Assembly: GCF_014892515.1 (NCBI RefSeq)
Contig: NZ_JADBGR010000057.1
Span: forward strand, 117,704 to 181,703
DNA from: Myceligenerans pegani
Lineage (GTDB): Bacteria > Actinomycetota > Actinomycetes > Actinomycetales > Cellulomonadaceae
DNA length: 64,000 bases
Direction of reading: 5' to 3'
Numbering within the stretch: position 1 is the first letter of the stretch; every line of letters starts with the position of its first letter. The position numbers were made by a program, and so were the translations under genes. Shown in pieces: positions 16,553 to 26,240 of this stretch. The notes under the pieces were generated by a model. That model did no database searches. It had not been told where the DNA came from and worked only from the letters and a program-made list of their open reading frames with translations.

Positions 16553-17302
16553 ATGCTTCGACGCATTATCGCCGCCTCCTTCACACTCGCGGCTCTCACC
16601 ATGCCTGTCGGCGCAACGAGCGCCGTAGGCGACGACAACGGCGACGATTACGGCCCGGACGAGTTCTTGTGCACGATCTCGCTGAGCGACTCCGTGGTCT
16701 TCGAGGGAACACCCGTCGACGCCACGGTGTCCTGCGCCGTGGACACCACGGGCCTTCTCCAGTTGATCGACGAGGACGGCGGCATCGTCGACACCGCGGA
16801 GCTGACCGTCGCGGGCAGCGGCGACGCCACCATGAACGGTGCCGCCGGCGACACCGCCGCGATCGAGCCCGCCTCCGTGGCCGTCGCCTCCGCGGACACG
16901 ACGGCCGCGCGGATCACCACGACCGCGCTGCACACCACGAACGTCGGCACCACCGCGGCCGAGCCCGCCGCGGTCCGGCCCGCCACCCAGATCGTGGCCA
17001 TGGATGACGCCGGCGGCGCCTTCCTGGCCAACGACGACGACCCGGCGACGCTCACCATGGTGGACCTGAAGGCGGGCGACTACACGGTCAGGTTCGTCGA
17101 TCCGGACGACGGCGACCTGGCGAACCCGGCGGCCTTCACGGTCCTGCCGATCCCGCCCGGTCACGACGGCAAGCAGCCCGGCGACGACGGGCTCGCCGCG
17201 ACGGGCGCGACGGGTCTGCCCTATCTGGCGGTGGCCGGCGGCCTCCTGCTCGTCGGCGTCGCCGCCCTCGTCGTGACGCGCCGGGCGCGCGGCAGAGCCT
17301 GA
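16553..17302 (+). CDS. LAATG-type sortase-anchored surface protein
   Basis: 249-aa secreted protein of unknown function. A signal peptide covers about 1-24 (LRRIIAASFTLAAL core, Ala-rich cleavage site). The mature part is acidic, Thr/Ala/Asp-rich and contains two Cys (FLCTISL, VSCAVDT). The C-terminus is a sorting signal: LAATG at 214-218, a hydrophobic helix about 223-242 and the tail RRARGRA. LAxTG is the class E sortase motif of high-GC Gram-positives. ATG 16553 has AGGGGAAAAG upstream. Its place between the DUF4012 and initiating transferase genes suggests a cell-surface partner of the polysaccharide; no sortase is in the window. Confidence 0.85.
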   Translation: MLRRIIAASFTLAALTMPVGATSAVGDDNGDDYGPDEFLCTISLSDSVVFEGTPVDATVSCAVDTTGLLQLIDEDGGIVDTAELTVAGSGDATMNGAAGDTAAIEPASVAVASADTTAARITTTALHTTNVGTTAAEPAAVRPATQIVAMDDAGGAFLANDDDPATLTMVDLKAGDYTVRFVDPDDGDLANPAAFTVLPIPPGHDGKQPGDDGLAATGATGLPYLAVAGGLLLVGVAALVVTRRARGRA

Positions 17303-17306
17303 CCAC

Positions 17307-17334
17307 GGAGGCCGCGCTCGTCCGCGCGGCCTCC
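17307..17334 (+). terminator. strong hairpin after the LAATG protein gene
   Basis: 11-bp perfect stem GGAGGCCGCGC/GCGCGGCCTCC with a 6-base loop, 4 bases after the stop codon. There is no T tract. It should insulate or attenuate reading into the sugar transferase gene. Confidence 0.75.
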
Positions 17335-17451
17335 TCCCCGGCCGTGGTGCTGGGCCGGGTCTACCTGACGTCAATCACCGGGCCGGGTGCCGTGCCCCCA
17401 GTGGGCGCCGCGCCCGGCCCGGTGGCCGGACGAGTGATCTCGGGATGGATC

Positions 17452-19005
17452 GTGACGATCGAGAGAAACACCGTGTCGGTCCCCGACCTGGATCGCGAGA
17501 CCAGGGCGCTGGAGGAACAGTTCTCCGGGCCGCCGTCGCCCGCGAAGGGTGCGGACGCGTTCCAGATCGAGATCCCGCGCCCGCGACGGGGCGCCGCCGC
17601 CCGCTGGCAGGACGGTCTCACCACGCGGGCGCTGGCCTACGACCTGATCGCCGTGAGCCTCGGCGTGGGCCTCGGATACTTCCTGCGGTTCGACCGGGCC
17701 GTCGAGGTCGAGCTGCTCGAACCGCGCGGCGGACTGTACGTCCTGCTGAGCGTCGTGCTCGTGGAGGGATGGGTGCTCGCCCTCGGCCTGGCCGGGTCCA
17801 GGAGACCCGAGATCATCGGCTCCGGCCGCGAGGAGTACCTGCGCGTGACCCGCGGGTCGCTCGCCATGTTCGGCCTCGTGGCAGTGATCTGCTTCCTCGC
17901 GAAGTTCGACCTGGCGCGCTCGTACGTGGCGGTGACGCTCCCGGTCGGGCTCGCGCTGCTCGTGCTCGGGCGATGGCTGCTGCAGCGGCGACTGCACGAG
18001 CGACGTCGCCGGGGCGAGTGCCGCCGGCGCACCGTGCTCGTCGGATCGCGCGAGGCGGTCCGCGACCTCGGCCGCCGCATCGAGCGGGCGAGCGGCGCCG
18101 GCTTCGAGGTGGTGGGCGTGTGCGTGCGCGGTGGTGCCGGATCCGCGTCGCCGGTCGACGGCGTGCCCGTGCTCGGCTCCGTCGAGCAGGCCGCCGACGT
18201 CGCGGCGCGGGTCGACGCCGACGCCGTGGCCGTCACCGCGCACGAGGGCGCGACGCCCGCCGCCCTGAAGCAACTCGCCTGGGACCTGGAACCCACCGGC
18301 GCGAAGCTCGTGGTGGTACCCGGCCTGGCCGACGTCGCCGCCCCGCGGCTCGTCGTGACACCCGTCGACGGCGTGCCGATGGTGCAGGTGACCCATCCCG
18401 GCTACACGGGACCGCAGCACGGCGCCAAACGCGCGTTCGACCTCGTCGGCGCGACCGTGATCCTGGCGGTGACCTTCGTGCCCCTCGTCGTCTGCGCCGC
18501 CCTCGTGCGGCTCACCTCCCGCGGGCCGGCCCTCTTCCGCCAGCAACGCATCGGGCTGAACGGCGAGCCGTTCACCATGTACAAGCTGCGCTCCATGCGC
18601 CTGGGGTCCGAGGCGCGGCTGACCGAGGCGCTCGGCGCCGAGGCCGGCGTCTTCTACAAGCCGCGGAACGATCCCCGCGTGACGCGGGTCGGGCGCTTCC
18701 TGCGCAAGTACTCGATCGACGAGTTCCCGCAGCTCATCAACGTCCTCAAGGGCGACATGAGCCTGGTGGGGCCGCGACCGCAGGTCGCCGACGAGGTGCG
18801 GCAGTACGACGACATGTGGAAGCGTCGCCTGTACGTCAAGCCCGGGCTGACCGGCCTGTGGCAGGTGAGCGGGCGCAACGACCTGCCGGTCGACCAGAGC
18901 GTGCGGCTGGACCTGTACTACGTCGAGAACTGGTCCCTGCTCGGGGACGTGGGGATCATCCTGCGCACGGCGCGGGAGGTCTTCATGCCGAGCGGGGCGT
19001 ACTGA
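17452..19005 (+). CDS. exopolysaccharide polyprenyl glycosylphosphotransferase
   Basis: Initiating enzyme of repeat-unit synthesis: transfers a sugar-1-phosphate to undecaprenyl phosphate in the membrane (WbaP/CpsE type, 517 aa). Four N-terminal membrane helices (ALAYDLIAV through [11 protein letters not shown]) lead into a CoA-binding-like Rossmann region. A fifth helix ([18 protein letters not shown]) then precedes the bac_transf catalytic domain, with [26 protein letters not shown] and [13 protein letters not shown]. The frame is open from 17344; GTG 17452 is preferred because GGGA lies about 9 bases upstream. The acceptor sugar cannot be read from the sequence. Confidence 0.93.
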   Translation: MTIERNTVSVPDLDRETRALEEQFSGPPSPAKGADAFQIEIPRPRRGAAARWQDGLTTRALAYDLIAVSLGVGLGYFLRFDRAVEVELLEPRGGLYVLLSVVLVEGWVLALGLAGSRRPEIIGSGREEYLRVTRGSLAMFGLVAVICFLAKFDLARSYVAVTLPVGLALLVLGRWLLQRRLHERRRRGECRRRTVLVGSREAVRDLGRRIERASGAGFEVVGVCVRGGAGSASPVDGVPVLGSVEQAADVAARVDADAVAVTAHEGATPAALKQLAWDLEPTGAKLVVVPGLADVAAPRLVVTPVDGVPMVQVTHPGYTGPQHGAKRAFDLVGATVILAVTFVPLVVCAALVRLTSRGPALFRQQRIGLNGEPFTMYKLRSMRLGSEARLTEALGAEAGVFYKPRNDPRVTRVGRFLRKYSIDEFPQLINVLKGDMSLVGPRPQVADEVRQYDDMWKRRLYVKPGLTGLWQVSGRNDLPVDQSVRLDLYYVENWSLLGDVGIILRTAREVFMPSGAY

Positions 19006-19092
19006 GCGGCCCTCCGGCCACGGGCCGCCGCGGGCGAGACACCGCCGCGCCCGAGACACCCGATCCCGACCCCGAACACGAGGAGAACGTCC

Positions 19093-19902
19093 GTGGGCAC
19101 AGACGGCGACGTCGCCCTGATCACCGTGACCTACAACAGCGCCCGGGCCCTGGCGGAGTTCTGGGAGGGCAAGCCCTTCGGCCCCTACCCGTGGATCGTC
19201 GTCGACAACGCGTCCTCCGACGATTCCGCACGCGTCGCCCGCGAACTGGGCGCCCGCGTGCTCGACCTCCCGTCCAACCAGGGGTTCTCGGCGGCCAACA
19301 ACATCGGCGCGGCGACCGTCGACGCGGACGTCCTGATCTTCTGCAACCCGGACGTCACGGTCACGGAGGACGGGATCGCCGCCCTCGCGGACGGCGCGCG
19401 CCGGTACGGCGGCATCGTCGCGCCGCAGCTCGTCAACGCCAACGGGACACCGCAGGAGAACGGCCGGGGAACACCGTTTCTCACGCGGAAGCTCAAGCAC
19501 CTGTTCCGCCTGCCCGACGAGCGGTACCAGCGTTTCGCCCGGCCGGGCGAGCTGGTCGACGTCGTCTGGGCGATGGGCGCCGCCCTCGCGATCACCCGCC
19601 GGGACTTCCAGGCGCTCGCAGGTTGGGACGACGGGTTCTTCGTCTACTACGAGGACGCCGACCTGGGCGTGCGGGCCTGGCAGCAGGGCCTGAGCGTGCG
19701 GGTCGACGGCGACGTGCGGTGGCTGCACGGGTGGGGCCGCGAGACCGGGCGCGGATTCTCGGCGAGCGCGTGGAAGCTGGAACTCGCGGGTGCCTGGCGG
19801 TTCTACCGGAAGCACCCGTACTGCCTCCTGCCCGTGGGCCGGCGCGCGGAACAGCTGCACCGGATCGACTCGGCGGGCGCCATGATCGGGGTCGGGGCAT
19901 GA
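19093..19902 (+). CDS. GT2 glycosyltransferase, rhamnosyltransferase-like
   Basis: 269-aa cytoplasmic GT-A glycosyltransferase. The nucleotide-sugar motif is VVDNASSDDS, the metal site region is FCNPDVTV, and the acceptor/base region is YYEDADLGVRAW (Glu-Asp). The pattern resembles WbbL-like rhamnosyltransferases, but the donor is not certain. GTG 19093 follows GAGGAGAA by about 6 bases. The stop overlaps the next ATG in ATGA (19899-19902), so the two transferases are translationally coupled and probably act on the same repeat unit. Confidence 0.9.
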   Translation: MGTDGDVALITVTYNSARALAEFWEGKPFGPYPWIVVDNASSDDSARVARELGARVLDLPSNQGFSAANNIGAATVDADVLIFCNPDVTVTEDGIAALADGARRYGGIVAPQLVNANGTPQENGRGTPFLTRKLKHLFRLPDERYQRFARPGELVDVVWAMGAALAITRRDFQALAGWDDGFFVYYEDADLGVRAWQQGLSVRVDGDVRWLHGWGRETGRGFSASAWKLELAGAWRFYRKHPYCLLPVGRRAEQLHRIDSAGAMIGVGA

Positions 19903-20903
19903 GCGGCGGCGCAGCGCGCGCCCGAGGGGCCCGCCGGAGGTGGGGCACGACCCCGCAGCTGTCGCTCGTCATGACCGTGCTGAACGAGGAGCGCGGCCTG
20001 CCGGCGTTCCTCGAGTCGCTGTCGGCCCAGACACTGCTGCCCGACGAGGTGGTGGTGGTCGACGGCGGCTCGACGGACGCGACCGTCTCGATCCTGGAGT
20101 CCTGGGGTGCGACCGCCACCGTGAAGACGACGGTGATCGAGGCACCGGGCGCGAACATCTCCGAGGGGCGGAACCTCGCGATCGAGCGGGCCCAGCACGA
20201 GCTCATCGCCGTGACCGACGCCGGCACGTGCCTCGACGCGGGATGGCTCGATGCGCTGGTGGCGGCGAAACGGGAGGACGTCGACGTGGTCGCCGGATTC
20301 TTCGAGCCGATGTGGACGTCGTGGAGCGAGCGGCTGTTCGCCACGGTGCTGATGCCGCTGCGCGACGAGATCGATCCGGACACGTTCCTCCCGTCGAGCC
20401 GCTCGCTGCTCGTCACCCGGGACGCGTGGCGGGCCGCCGGCGGCTATCCGGAGTGGCTCGACTACTGCGAGGACCTGGTGTTCGACCTGGCGATGAAGCG
20501 GGACGGACTCCGGTTCGCCTTCGCGCCCGGCGCAGTCGCGCGCTGGTCGGCGCGGGACACCTGGCGCGCCTACGCGAAGCAGTACTACCGGTACGCACGG
20601 GGCGACGGGAAGTCCGGCCTCTGGCCCAGGCGGCACGCGCTGCGCTACGGGGCCTACCTGGCGGGGATCGCGGGGTGGCTCGGCCCGTACCCCGCCGTGG
20701 TCCGCCCCCTGCTCGTGCTCGGCTTCCTCGGCTACTGCGCCAAGTTCTTCCGCCGGGCCTGGCGGCGGCGTCCGCCGGGGGCGCTCGCCACGCTGCGTCT
20801 CCTGACGGCGGTCCCGGCCGTGGTGGTCACGGGTGATCTGGCGAAGATGGCGGGCTACCCGGCGGGGCTGGCCTGGCGGCGCAGGTCGCGTCCGGGCGAG
20901 TAG
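19899..20903 (+). CDS. GT2 glycosyltransferase
   Basis: 334-aa GT-A transferase with VVVDGGSTDAT, TDAGTCLDAGWL and YCEDLVFDLAMK motifs, and two hydrophobic C-terminal segments (about 264-280 and 295-310) that could dock it on the membrane. It starts in the ATGA overlap with the preceding transferase. Its last 49 bases overlap the 3' end of the convergent polymerase-like gene, so the two messages are complementary there. Expected role: adding a second or third sugar to the lipid-linked repeat unit. Confidence 0.9.
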   Translation: MSGGAARARGARRRWGTTPQLSLVMTVLNEERGLPAFLESLSAQTLLPDEVVVVDGGSTDATVSILESWGATATVKTTVIEAPGANISEGRNLAIERAQHELIAVTDAGTCLDAGWLDALVAAKREDVDVVAGFFEPMWTSWSERLFATVLMPLRDEIDPDTFLPSSRSLLVTRDAWRAAGGYPEWLDYCEDLVFDLAMKRDGLRFAFAPGAVARWSARDTWRAYAKQYYRYARGDGKSGLWPRRHALRYGAYLAGIAGWLGPYPAVVRPLLVLGFLGYCAKFFRRAWRRRPPGALATLRLLTAVPAVVVTGDLAKMAGYPAGLAWRRRSRPGE

Positions 20904-22126
20904 GCCAGCACCAGCACGGTGGCGAGGCACATCACGAAGAAGAGCTCGTTGTGACTCGAGTAGAACGTCGTCGCCGCCATCAGTGCCACGAAGAAGCTGG
21001 CGAACACGAACTCCCGGCGGCGCAGCAGGCGGACGAACGCGTGGACGGCCAGGACCACGAACCCGACGGCCACCCACAGGGGGAACTCGAGCAGGATCGA
21101 CCCGAGGCTGGAGTGCATCGGCGCGGTGCCCTCGGCGATCGCGGCGAAGGGCAGCCGGTACAGGCGCAGGTCGACGTCGCTGTTGTACAGGACGCCGGCG
21201 AACCCGCCCGGCGTGATCCCGAACAGCACGTTCCACAGGTTCTCCGTCTTGAGCTCCGCGCCCGCCAGGAGCAGGTCGAGGTGGCTCTCCGTGGAGGCCA
21301 CGGCCGCGCCGTCGTCGGCGAGCACGCGCTCGAGCCCGGCGCTGAACCGGTCCCCGGCCAGGAGGGCGACCGCGGCGGGGGCCGCGAACGCGGTGGCCAG
21401 CACGAGGTGCGAGAGATAGACCTGCCAGGCTGCCCGCGCCCCGCCCCGCACCTCCCGGTACGCGAGGAAGAGCGCGAGCAGGAAGAAGGGAGCGAAGGTG
21501 TAGGGCAGGCGGGACGGCGTGATCAGCGCGATGCCGAACAACGCCACCGCGACGACGATCCGGTGCGGGCCGCGGCCGAACCGCAGCGCCGCGAAGGCAA
21601 GGAAGCACGCGGCCACCGACCCGTGCGACTTGTCGTCGAACCCGAGCGTCGGGAAGCGCACACCCTGGGCGATCTCGAGGGCGTAGGCCGCCAGCAGCAC
21701 GACGAGGCTGACCGGAACCGCCCGGCGGATGCCCTCGGCGAACGCGGGACCGGCCGACCGCTCGCGGCACGCGCGGTAGATCCCCACCAGGTAGATCGTC
21801 GCGAGCAGGAAGTACCCGGCGTGGAACGGCGACGCCGTGTATCCGTACCGGAGGGCCGCCGCGACCGCGGCGATCGCCACCGACGCCAGGCCGAGTCCGA
21901 CGAGAACGAGATCCTTCGGGCGCAACAACCGCGGAAGTGCCATGAACAACAGGAGCGTCCCGGTGATCTGTGCGACGTTCGAGACCGCGAAACGGCCCGT
22001 GAGCTTCATCCCGAGCAGCATTCCCACGATCATCACGACGGTGGACGCGACAATCAGCTTTCCTGCCCGCGGGCTGATATCCGGTTCGCCCGCGATCTCC
22101 TTCGTGGGTGGGGCGACGAGCGTCAT
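20855..22126 (-). CDS. polytopic membrane protein, EPS polymerase/ligase-like
   Basis: 423-aa protein with about ten predicted membrane helices. A long soluble loop between helices (about 250-330, ESHLDLLLAGAE and ITPGGFAGVLYNSD) resembles the periplasmic loop of Wzy polymerases and O-antigen ligases, which join lipid-linked repeat units outside the membrane. It is the only polymerase candidate in the locus. ATG 22126 follows AAGGAA by about 10 bases; the open frame upstream to 22297 is not needed. It is convergent with the GT2 gene (49-bp overlap) and divergent from the Wzz/BY-kinase gene across 225 bp. Confidence 0.75.
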   Translation of the reverse strand: MTLVAPPTKEIAGEPDISPRAGKLIVASTVVMIVGMLLGMKLTGRFAVSNVAQITGTLLLFMALPRLLRPKDLVLVGLGLASVAIAAVAAALRYGYTASPFHAGYFLLATIYLVGIYRACRERSAGPAFAEGIRRAVPVSLVVLLAAYALEIAQGVRFPTLGFDDKSHGSVAACFLAFAALRFGRGPHRIVVAVALFGIALITPSRLPYTFAPFFLLALFLAYREVRGGARAAWQVYLSHLVLATAFAAPAAVALLAGDRFSAGLERVLADDGAAVASTESHLDLLLAGAELKTENLWNVLFGITPGGFAGVLYNSDVDLRLYRLPFAAIAEGTAPMHSSLGSILLEFPLWVAVGFVVLAVHAFVRLLRRREFVFASFFVALMAATTFYSSHNELFFVMCLATVLVLAYSPGRDLRRQASPAG

Positions 22127-22351
22127 TCTCGGTGCTTTCCTTGCGCGGGCGGCCGATGTCGCCCCACCATAGCCAGGCCCGGCGCAGTCCGCATTGTCGG
22201 GGCGTCGCCGGAACGTCGTCGTGTGATCGTCGGCGCGCGATCCCGGACTTGTCGGGATACGCTCCCAACCGGGAAGCGGGTGATTTCCGCGCCGCACGGG
22301 ATGCGGTTCTTCCCGCCGGATTCTTCTGAATGCTCCCGGCTCGGAGGTCTT

Positions 22352-24370
22352 ATGGGACTGGCTGAATATCTCGGCGTGCTCCGCAAGTACTGGACGACCA
22401 TCGCGGCGACCGCGGCGGTCGCCGTCGTGCTCGCGGTCGTGGTGACCGTGCTGGCCACGCCGCGCTATCAGGCGTCGTCCCAGGTCTTCGTCTCCGTACG
22501 GGGCGGGGAGGACTCCGTGAGCTCGCTCGTGGCGGGCCGGAACTTCTCCGCCGAGCAGGTGACCTCGTACACCGAGCTGGTGACCAGCCCTCGGGTGCTG
22601 GAACCCGTGATCGAGGAGCTCGGCCTCGCGGACACGCCGGCGTCGCTCGCGTCCCGTGTCTCGGCCGAACGGCCCAAGAGCACCGTCCTGATCAACATCG
22701 CCGTCACGGACGAGTCCCCGTCGGTCGCCGCGGGCGTGGCGAACGGCATCGCGGACAGCCTGGCCACCGTCGTCCCGGAACTCGAGACCGACGAGGGCAG
22801 CGAGACCTCGCCGGTCGAGATCAGCACGATCCGCGAGGCGACCGTGCCCGAGGCGCCCGTCTCACCCCGCTCCGCGCTCAACGTCGCGCTCGGGCTGCTG
22901 GCGGGCCTCGTGCTCGGGGTCGGCGTCGCGGTGCTGCGCGACCTGCTCGACACGCGCGTCCGCACCCCGGCCGACGTCGAGGCGATCACCGGCGCGTCCG
23001 TGATCGGCATGATCCCCTTCGACGCCGAGACACCGAGGCAGCCCCTGATCGTCTCCGAGAGCCCGCACGGCCGGCGCGCCGAGGCGTTCCGGCGCCTGCG
23101 GACGAACCTCCAGTTCCTCGAGGTCGGGAGCAGCTCGCGGTGCTTCGTCGTCGTCTCGGCGCTGCCCGGGGAGGGGAAGTCGACGACGTCGATCAACCTG
23201 GCGATCACGCTGGCCGACGCCGGCTCCCGGGTCGCCGTGGTCGACGGCGACCTACGCCGCCCCAGCGTCTCGCGGTACCTCGGGCTGGAGGGCTCCGTGG
23301 GCCTCACCACCGTGCTGATCGGCAAGGTCGATCTCGCCGACGCCATGCAGTCGTGGGGCAACGAGAACCTGCACGTGCTGCCGTCCGGCCAGATCCCGCC
23401 CAACCCGAGTGAGCTGCTCGGGTCGGTCCAGATGGTGCGGGTCATCGAGCGGCTCACCAAGGAGTACGACGTCGTGCTCATCGACTCCGCACCGCTCCTG
23501 CCGGTGACCGACGGCGCGATCCTCGCGAAGATGACCGGCGGCGCGATCCTCGTCGTCGGCGCGGGCGTCGCGCACAAGGCGCACGTCCACGAGGCGGCCG
23601 GAGCTCTGCGCACGGTCGACGCCGACCTGGTCGGCACGGTCCTGAACCGGAGTGAGCTCGCCGAGCGGTCCGGCTACCGGTACCGCTACTACTCGAGCGA
23701 CGAGGACGCGCCGCCGGTCGGGAGCCATCGCGGCGCGAGGAACCCGTTCGGCGTGCGGAAGATCGTCCGCCTCGGTCGCCGCGCGGCCGGCCTGGGCCGC
23801 CGTGCGACCCGATTCGCCCGTCGCGCCCCAGGCCTCAGCGAGCACGCCGTGCGCCCGCGTCCGCGCCGGGCGGCCGGGCGGGGCGCCACGGATCGTCGTG
23901 CCGCCGCGCGCCCCGGCACGCGAACGACCGAGACGGCGGACGCGCGTCCCACCGCCGTCGTGCCGCCGGGCGGGCCCGCGCCGGAGGAGGGGGCCTCGCC
24001 GGAGGCGACCCTCACGGACGAGGCGGCAGCCGTGGGCGAGACCGCGGCGGCCGACCGGGAGGAGCCCGCGGAATCGTCTGCGCAGGTGACAGTGCCGCGC
24101 GGGCCGGCCGGCGAAGCGACGGAGGCCGACGGGCTCGCAGTGGCCAGCCCGCCCACGCCGACGGACGGGGGCGATGAGGCCGAGCCCGAAGCGACGGAAC
24201 CGGACGCGGCCGCCGCTCTCGGGGACGTGGCCGCGCGCGACCGGGCGTGGCCGCCCAAGGAGGCGCAGGCGTCCGCTGCCGACGGTGAGTTCGCCGACGG
24301 TGAGCTCGGCGAGTCGCCGGACCACCTGGTCGACCAGATGTCATGGCCGCCCGTGAGATCTCCCCGCTGA
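22352..24370 (+). CDS. Wzz/BY-kinase fusion for chain-length control
   Basis: 672-aa polysaccharide co-polymerase with tyrosine kinase. Membrane helices about 16-35 and 176-195 bracket an extracellular Wzz domain. The cytoplasmic kinase has Walker A at 271-279 (LPGEGKSTT), Walker A' near 297-304 (VVDGDLRRP) and Walker B 374-380 (VVLIDSA). The usual tyrosine cluster is Tyr442/444/446/447, but instead of ending there the protein runs on for about 220 residues, first Arg-rich, then acidic and Pro-rich. ATG 22352 follows GGAGG by 5 bases. It should control polymer length by cycles of phosphorylation, reversed by the phosphatase at 13.7 kb. Confidence 0.92.
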   Translation: MGLAEYLGVLRKYWTTIAATAAVAVVLAVVVTVLATPRYQASSQVFVSVRGGEDSVSSLVAGRNFSAEQVTSYTELVTSPRVLEPVIEELGLADTPASLASRVSAERPKSTVLINIAVTDESPSVAAGVANGIADSLATVVPELETDEGSETSPVEISTIREATVPEAPVSPRSALNVALGLLAGLVLGVGVAVLRDLLDTRVRTPADVEAITGASVIGMIPFDAETPRQPLIVSESPHGRRAEAFRRLRTNLQFLEVGSSSRCFVVVSALPGEGKSTTSINLAITLADAGSRVAVVDGDLRRPSVSRYLGLEGSVGLTTVLIGKVDLADAMQSWGNENLHVLPSGQIPPNPSELLGSVQMVRVIERLTKEYDVVLIDSAPLLPVTDGAILAKMTGGAILVVGAGVAHKAHVHEAAGALRTVDADLVGTVLNRSELAERSGYRYRYYSSDEDAPPVGSHRGARNPFGVRKIVRLGRRAAGLGRRATRFARRAPGLSEHAVRPRPRRAAGRGATDRRAAARPGTRTTETADARPTAVVPPGGPAPEEGASPEATLTDEAAAVGETAAADREEPAESSAQVTVPRGPAGEATEADGLAVASPPTPTDGGDEAEPEATEPDAAAALGDVAARDRAWPPKEAQASAADGEFADGELGESPDHLVDQMSWPPVRSPR

Positions 24371-24408
24371 AGATCGCCCCACCGAGGCGAGCAAGGAGCA
24401 CCCGACGA

Positions 24409-25377
24409 GTGATTGCGCAGCTGAACCGGGAGTACGTGAGCACGGCCGGCCTCCCGCCGGCGATACGACGGCTGGCCGCCTACGTGTTCTTCGAGGGCCG
24501 GCCCGCCGTGGTGCGGGGGCAGTGGTTCAACCCGGTGGTCCGGGCGAACCTCGGCCTGGGGATGCGCCTGGGGATCCGGGAGGTGGACCGGCCCGTCTTC
24601 GTCGTCGGCATCGGGAGATCCGGGACGACGCACCTGAGTCGGCTGCTCAGCGCGCACCGGGACGTCGCGTGGCTGAACGAGCCGAAGCTGATCTGGAACA
24701 TGGTGCGCGGCGACGAGGACGTCAGCGGCTTCTACGCACCGCGCGGGCGGTTCCGCCTGGAAGCCCGGGACGCGACCCCGGACGTGCGGGCGCGGGCCCA
24801 GAAGCTGTTCGGCTACTTCCTGTCCGTGGTGCGCGCCCCCCGGCTGGTCGACAAGTACCCCGAGATGACCTACCGGATCCCGTTCCTGAAGGCCCTGTTC
24901 CCCGACTGCAAGATCGTCGCGATCGTGCGCCGGCCGGACGACTTCGTGCACTCGGTCCTGGCCTGGAACGAGCGCAACGCCCACGACGGCCAGGACTGGT
25001 GGGGCGTCGGCGACAGCAAGTGGGGCCACATGCGTGCCGAGCTGGTCCCCAGCGACCCGGCCGTCGACGCCGCCCTGCCGGCCGCGGGCGAGCGCGCACC
25101 GAGCCCGGCGGAGAAGGCCGCGACCGAGTGGTCCCTGGGGATGCGCTCGATCCTCGCCTCGCGCGACCAGATCGACGAGATCGTCCGCTACGAGGACCTG
25201 GCGCTGCACCCGCACAAGACCATCGAGGGCCTGCTGGAGACGTGCGAGCTCGCGCCGAGTCCGGAGGCGCTCGCGCTCGCCCGGCGGTCGACGTCGAGCA
25301 GGTTGCGCGACGAACGGGCCGACTTCGGCGCGCTGGGCGCCGTCGTCGCCGACACGCGGGAGGCGATCGGCGTATGA
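24409..25377 (+). CDS. sulfotransferase family protein (first of four)
   Basis: 322-aa PAPS-dependent sulfotransferase-like protein. The 5'-phosphosulfate loop is FVVGIGRSGTTHL (67-75), and the 3'-phosphate site is IVAIVRRPDDFVHS (Arg, Ser). An ATG at 24343 would overlap the kinase gene by 28 bases; GTG 24409 is preferred because AAGGAG lies about 10 bases upstream. Its stop overlaps the next GT2 start (ATGA). Expected role: sulfation of the polysaccharide repeat or of a lipid-linked sugar, though some members of the family act on other acceptors. Confidence 0.85.
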   Translation: MIAQLNREYVSTAGLPPAIRRLAAYVFFEGRPAVVRGQWFNPVVRANLGLGMRLGIREVDRPVFVVGIGRSGTTHLSRLLSAHRDVAWLNEPKLIWNMVRGDEDVSGFYAPRGRFRLEARDATPDVRARAQKLFGYFLSVVRAPRLVDKYPEMTYRIPFLKALFPDCKIVAIVRRPDDFVHSVLAWNERNAHDGQDWWGVGDSKWGHMRAELVPSDPAVDAALPAAGERAPSPAEKAATEWSLGMRSILASRDQIDEIVRYEDLALHPHKTIEGLLETCELAPSPEALALARRSTSSRLRDERADFGALGAVVADTREAIGV

Positions 25378-26231
25378 GACCGGTGATCTCCGTCGTCATA
25401 CCGTGCCTGAACGGCGCCCGCGACCTCCCGCGGCAGCTCGACGCGCTCCTGGCGCAGGACTTCGACGGCGACTACGAGATCGTCGTCGCCGACAACGGAT
25501 CCACGGACGAGAGCCGGGACGTCGTCGCCGGATACGCGGCCCGGGACCCGCGGGTGCGGGGCGCCGACGCCGGCTGCGTGCGAGGCATCAACCACGCGCG
25601 GAACGTCGGGGTGAGGCACGCCCGCGGAGCGTTCATCCTGCTGTGCGACTGCGACGACGAGGTGCAGCCGGGCTGGCTCGCCGCCATGGACCGGGCCCGC
25701 GCGGCCGGCGGTCCGTGCGTCGGGGGCGACCTGATCCGCGAGCTGCCCGACGGGACGGTGACCGTGCGGGAGAGCGGCGTCGAGCGGTCCACCTGGCCCG
25801 ACGTGCCCCGGCCGTTCGGCGCCAACTGCGGGTTCGCGCGCGAGGTCTGGGAACGGATCGGCGGCTTCGACGAGTCCTTCCAGGGTGGGGGCGACGAGTC
25901 CGACTTCTTCTACCGCGCCCACCTCGCGGGCTTCCCGACGACGGCGGTCCCGGACGCGGCGATCCGGTACGTGGAGCGCGACGGCGTGCGGGCGATCGCG
26001 CGGCAGTACTTCAACTACGGCAAAGGGCGCGCGAAGCTCTTCAGCAAGTTCCGGCGGTACGGCATGCCGCGTCCCGCGCCATGGCGGGTGCCGCTGGTGG
26101 TGGGGGGTGCTGTGGTGTTCATCCTCGTCGGCGGACGAGGTGGGGTGCAGCGGCGGCGGGGGATCGGCCTGGTGGCGAACCGCGCCGGCCGCGTGGTGGG
26201 GAGCTGGCGGGAGCGGACGTTCTGCGTCTGA
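25374..26231 (+). CDS. GT2 glycosyltransferase
   Basis: 285-aa GT-A transferase coupled by ATGA overlap to the sulfotransferase upstream. Motifs are VADNGSTDESR, LLCDCDDEVQ (metal site) and GGGDESDFFYRA (base), plus a C-terminal hydrophobic stretch (LVVGGAVVFILVGG) that could be a membrane anchor. The coupling implies matched amounts of transferase and sulfotransferase, as if one adds a sugar and the other modifies it. Donor unknown. The divergent-to-convergent switch occurs right after it (9 bp to the next stop on the other strand). Confidence 0.9.
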   Translation: MRPVISVVIPCLNGARDLPRQLDALLAQDFDGDYEIVVADNGSTDESRDVVAGYAARDPRVRGADAGCVRGINHARNVGVRHARGAFILLCDCDDEVQPGWLAAMDRARAAGGPCVGGDLIRELPDGTVTVRESGVERSTWPDVPRPFGANCGFAREVWERIGGFDESFQGGGDESDFFYRAHLAGFPTTAVPDAAIRYVERDGVRAIARQYFNYGKGRAKLFSKFRRYGMPRPAPWRVPLVVGGAVVFILVGGRGGVQRRRGIGLVANRAGRVVGSWRERTFCV

Positions 26232-26240
26232 GGCCAGACG

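Noticed and set aside
17371..19860. A minus-strand open frame of 829 codons across the sugar transferase
   Set aside because: It opposes a clear enzyme with all its motifs and has no recognisable protein feature.
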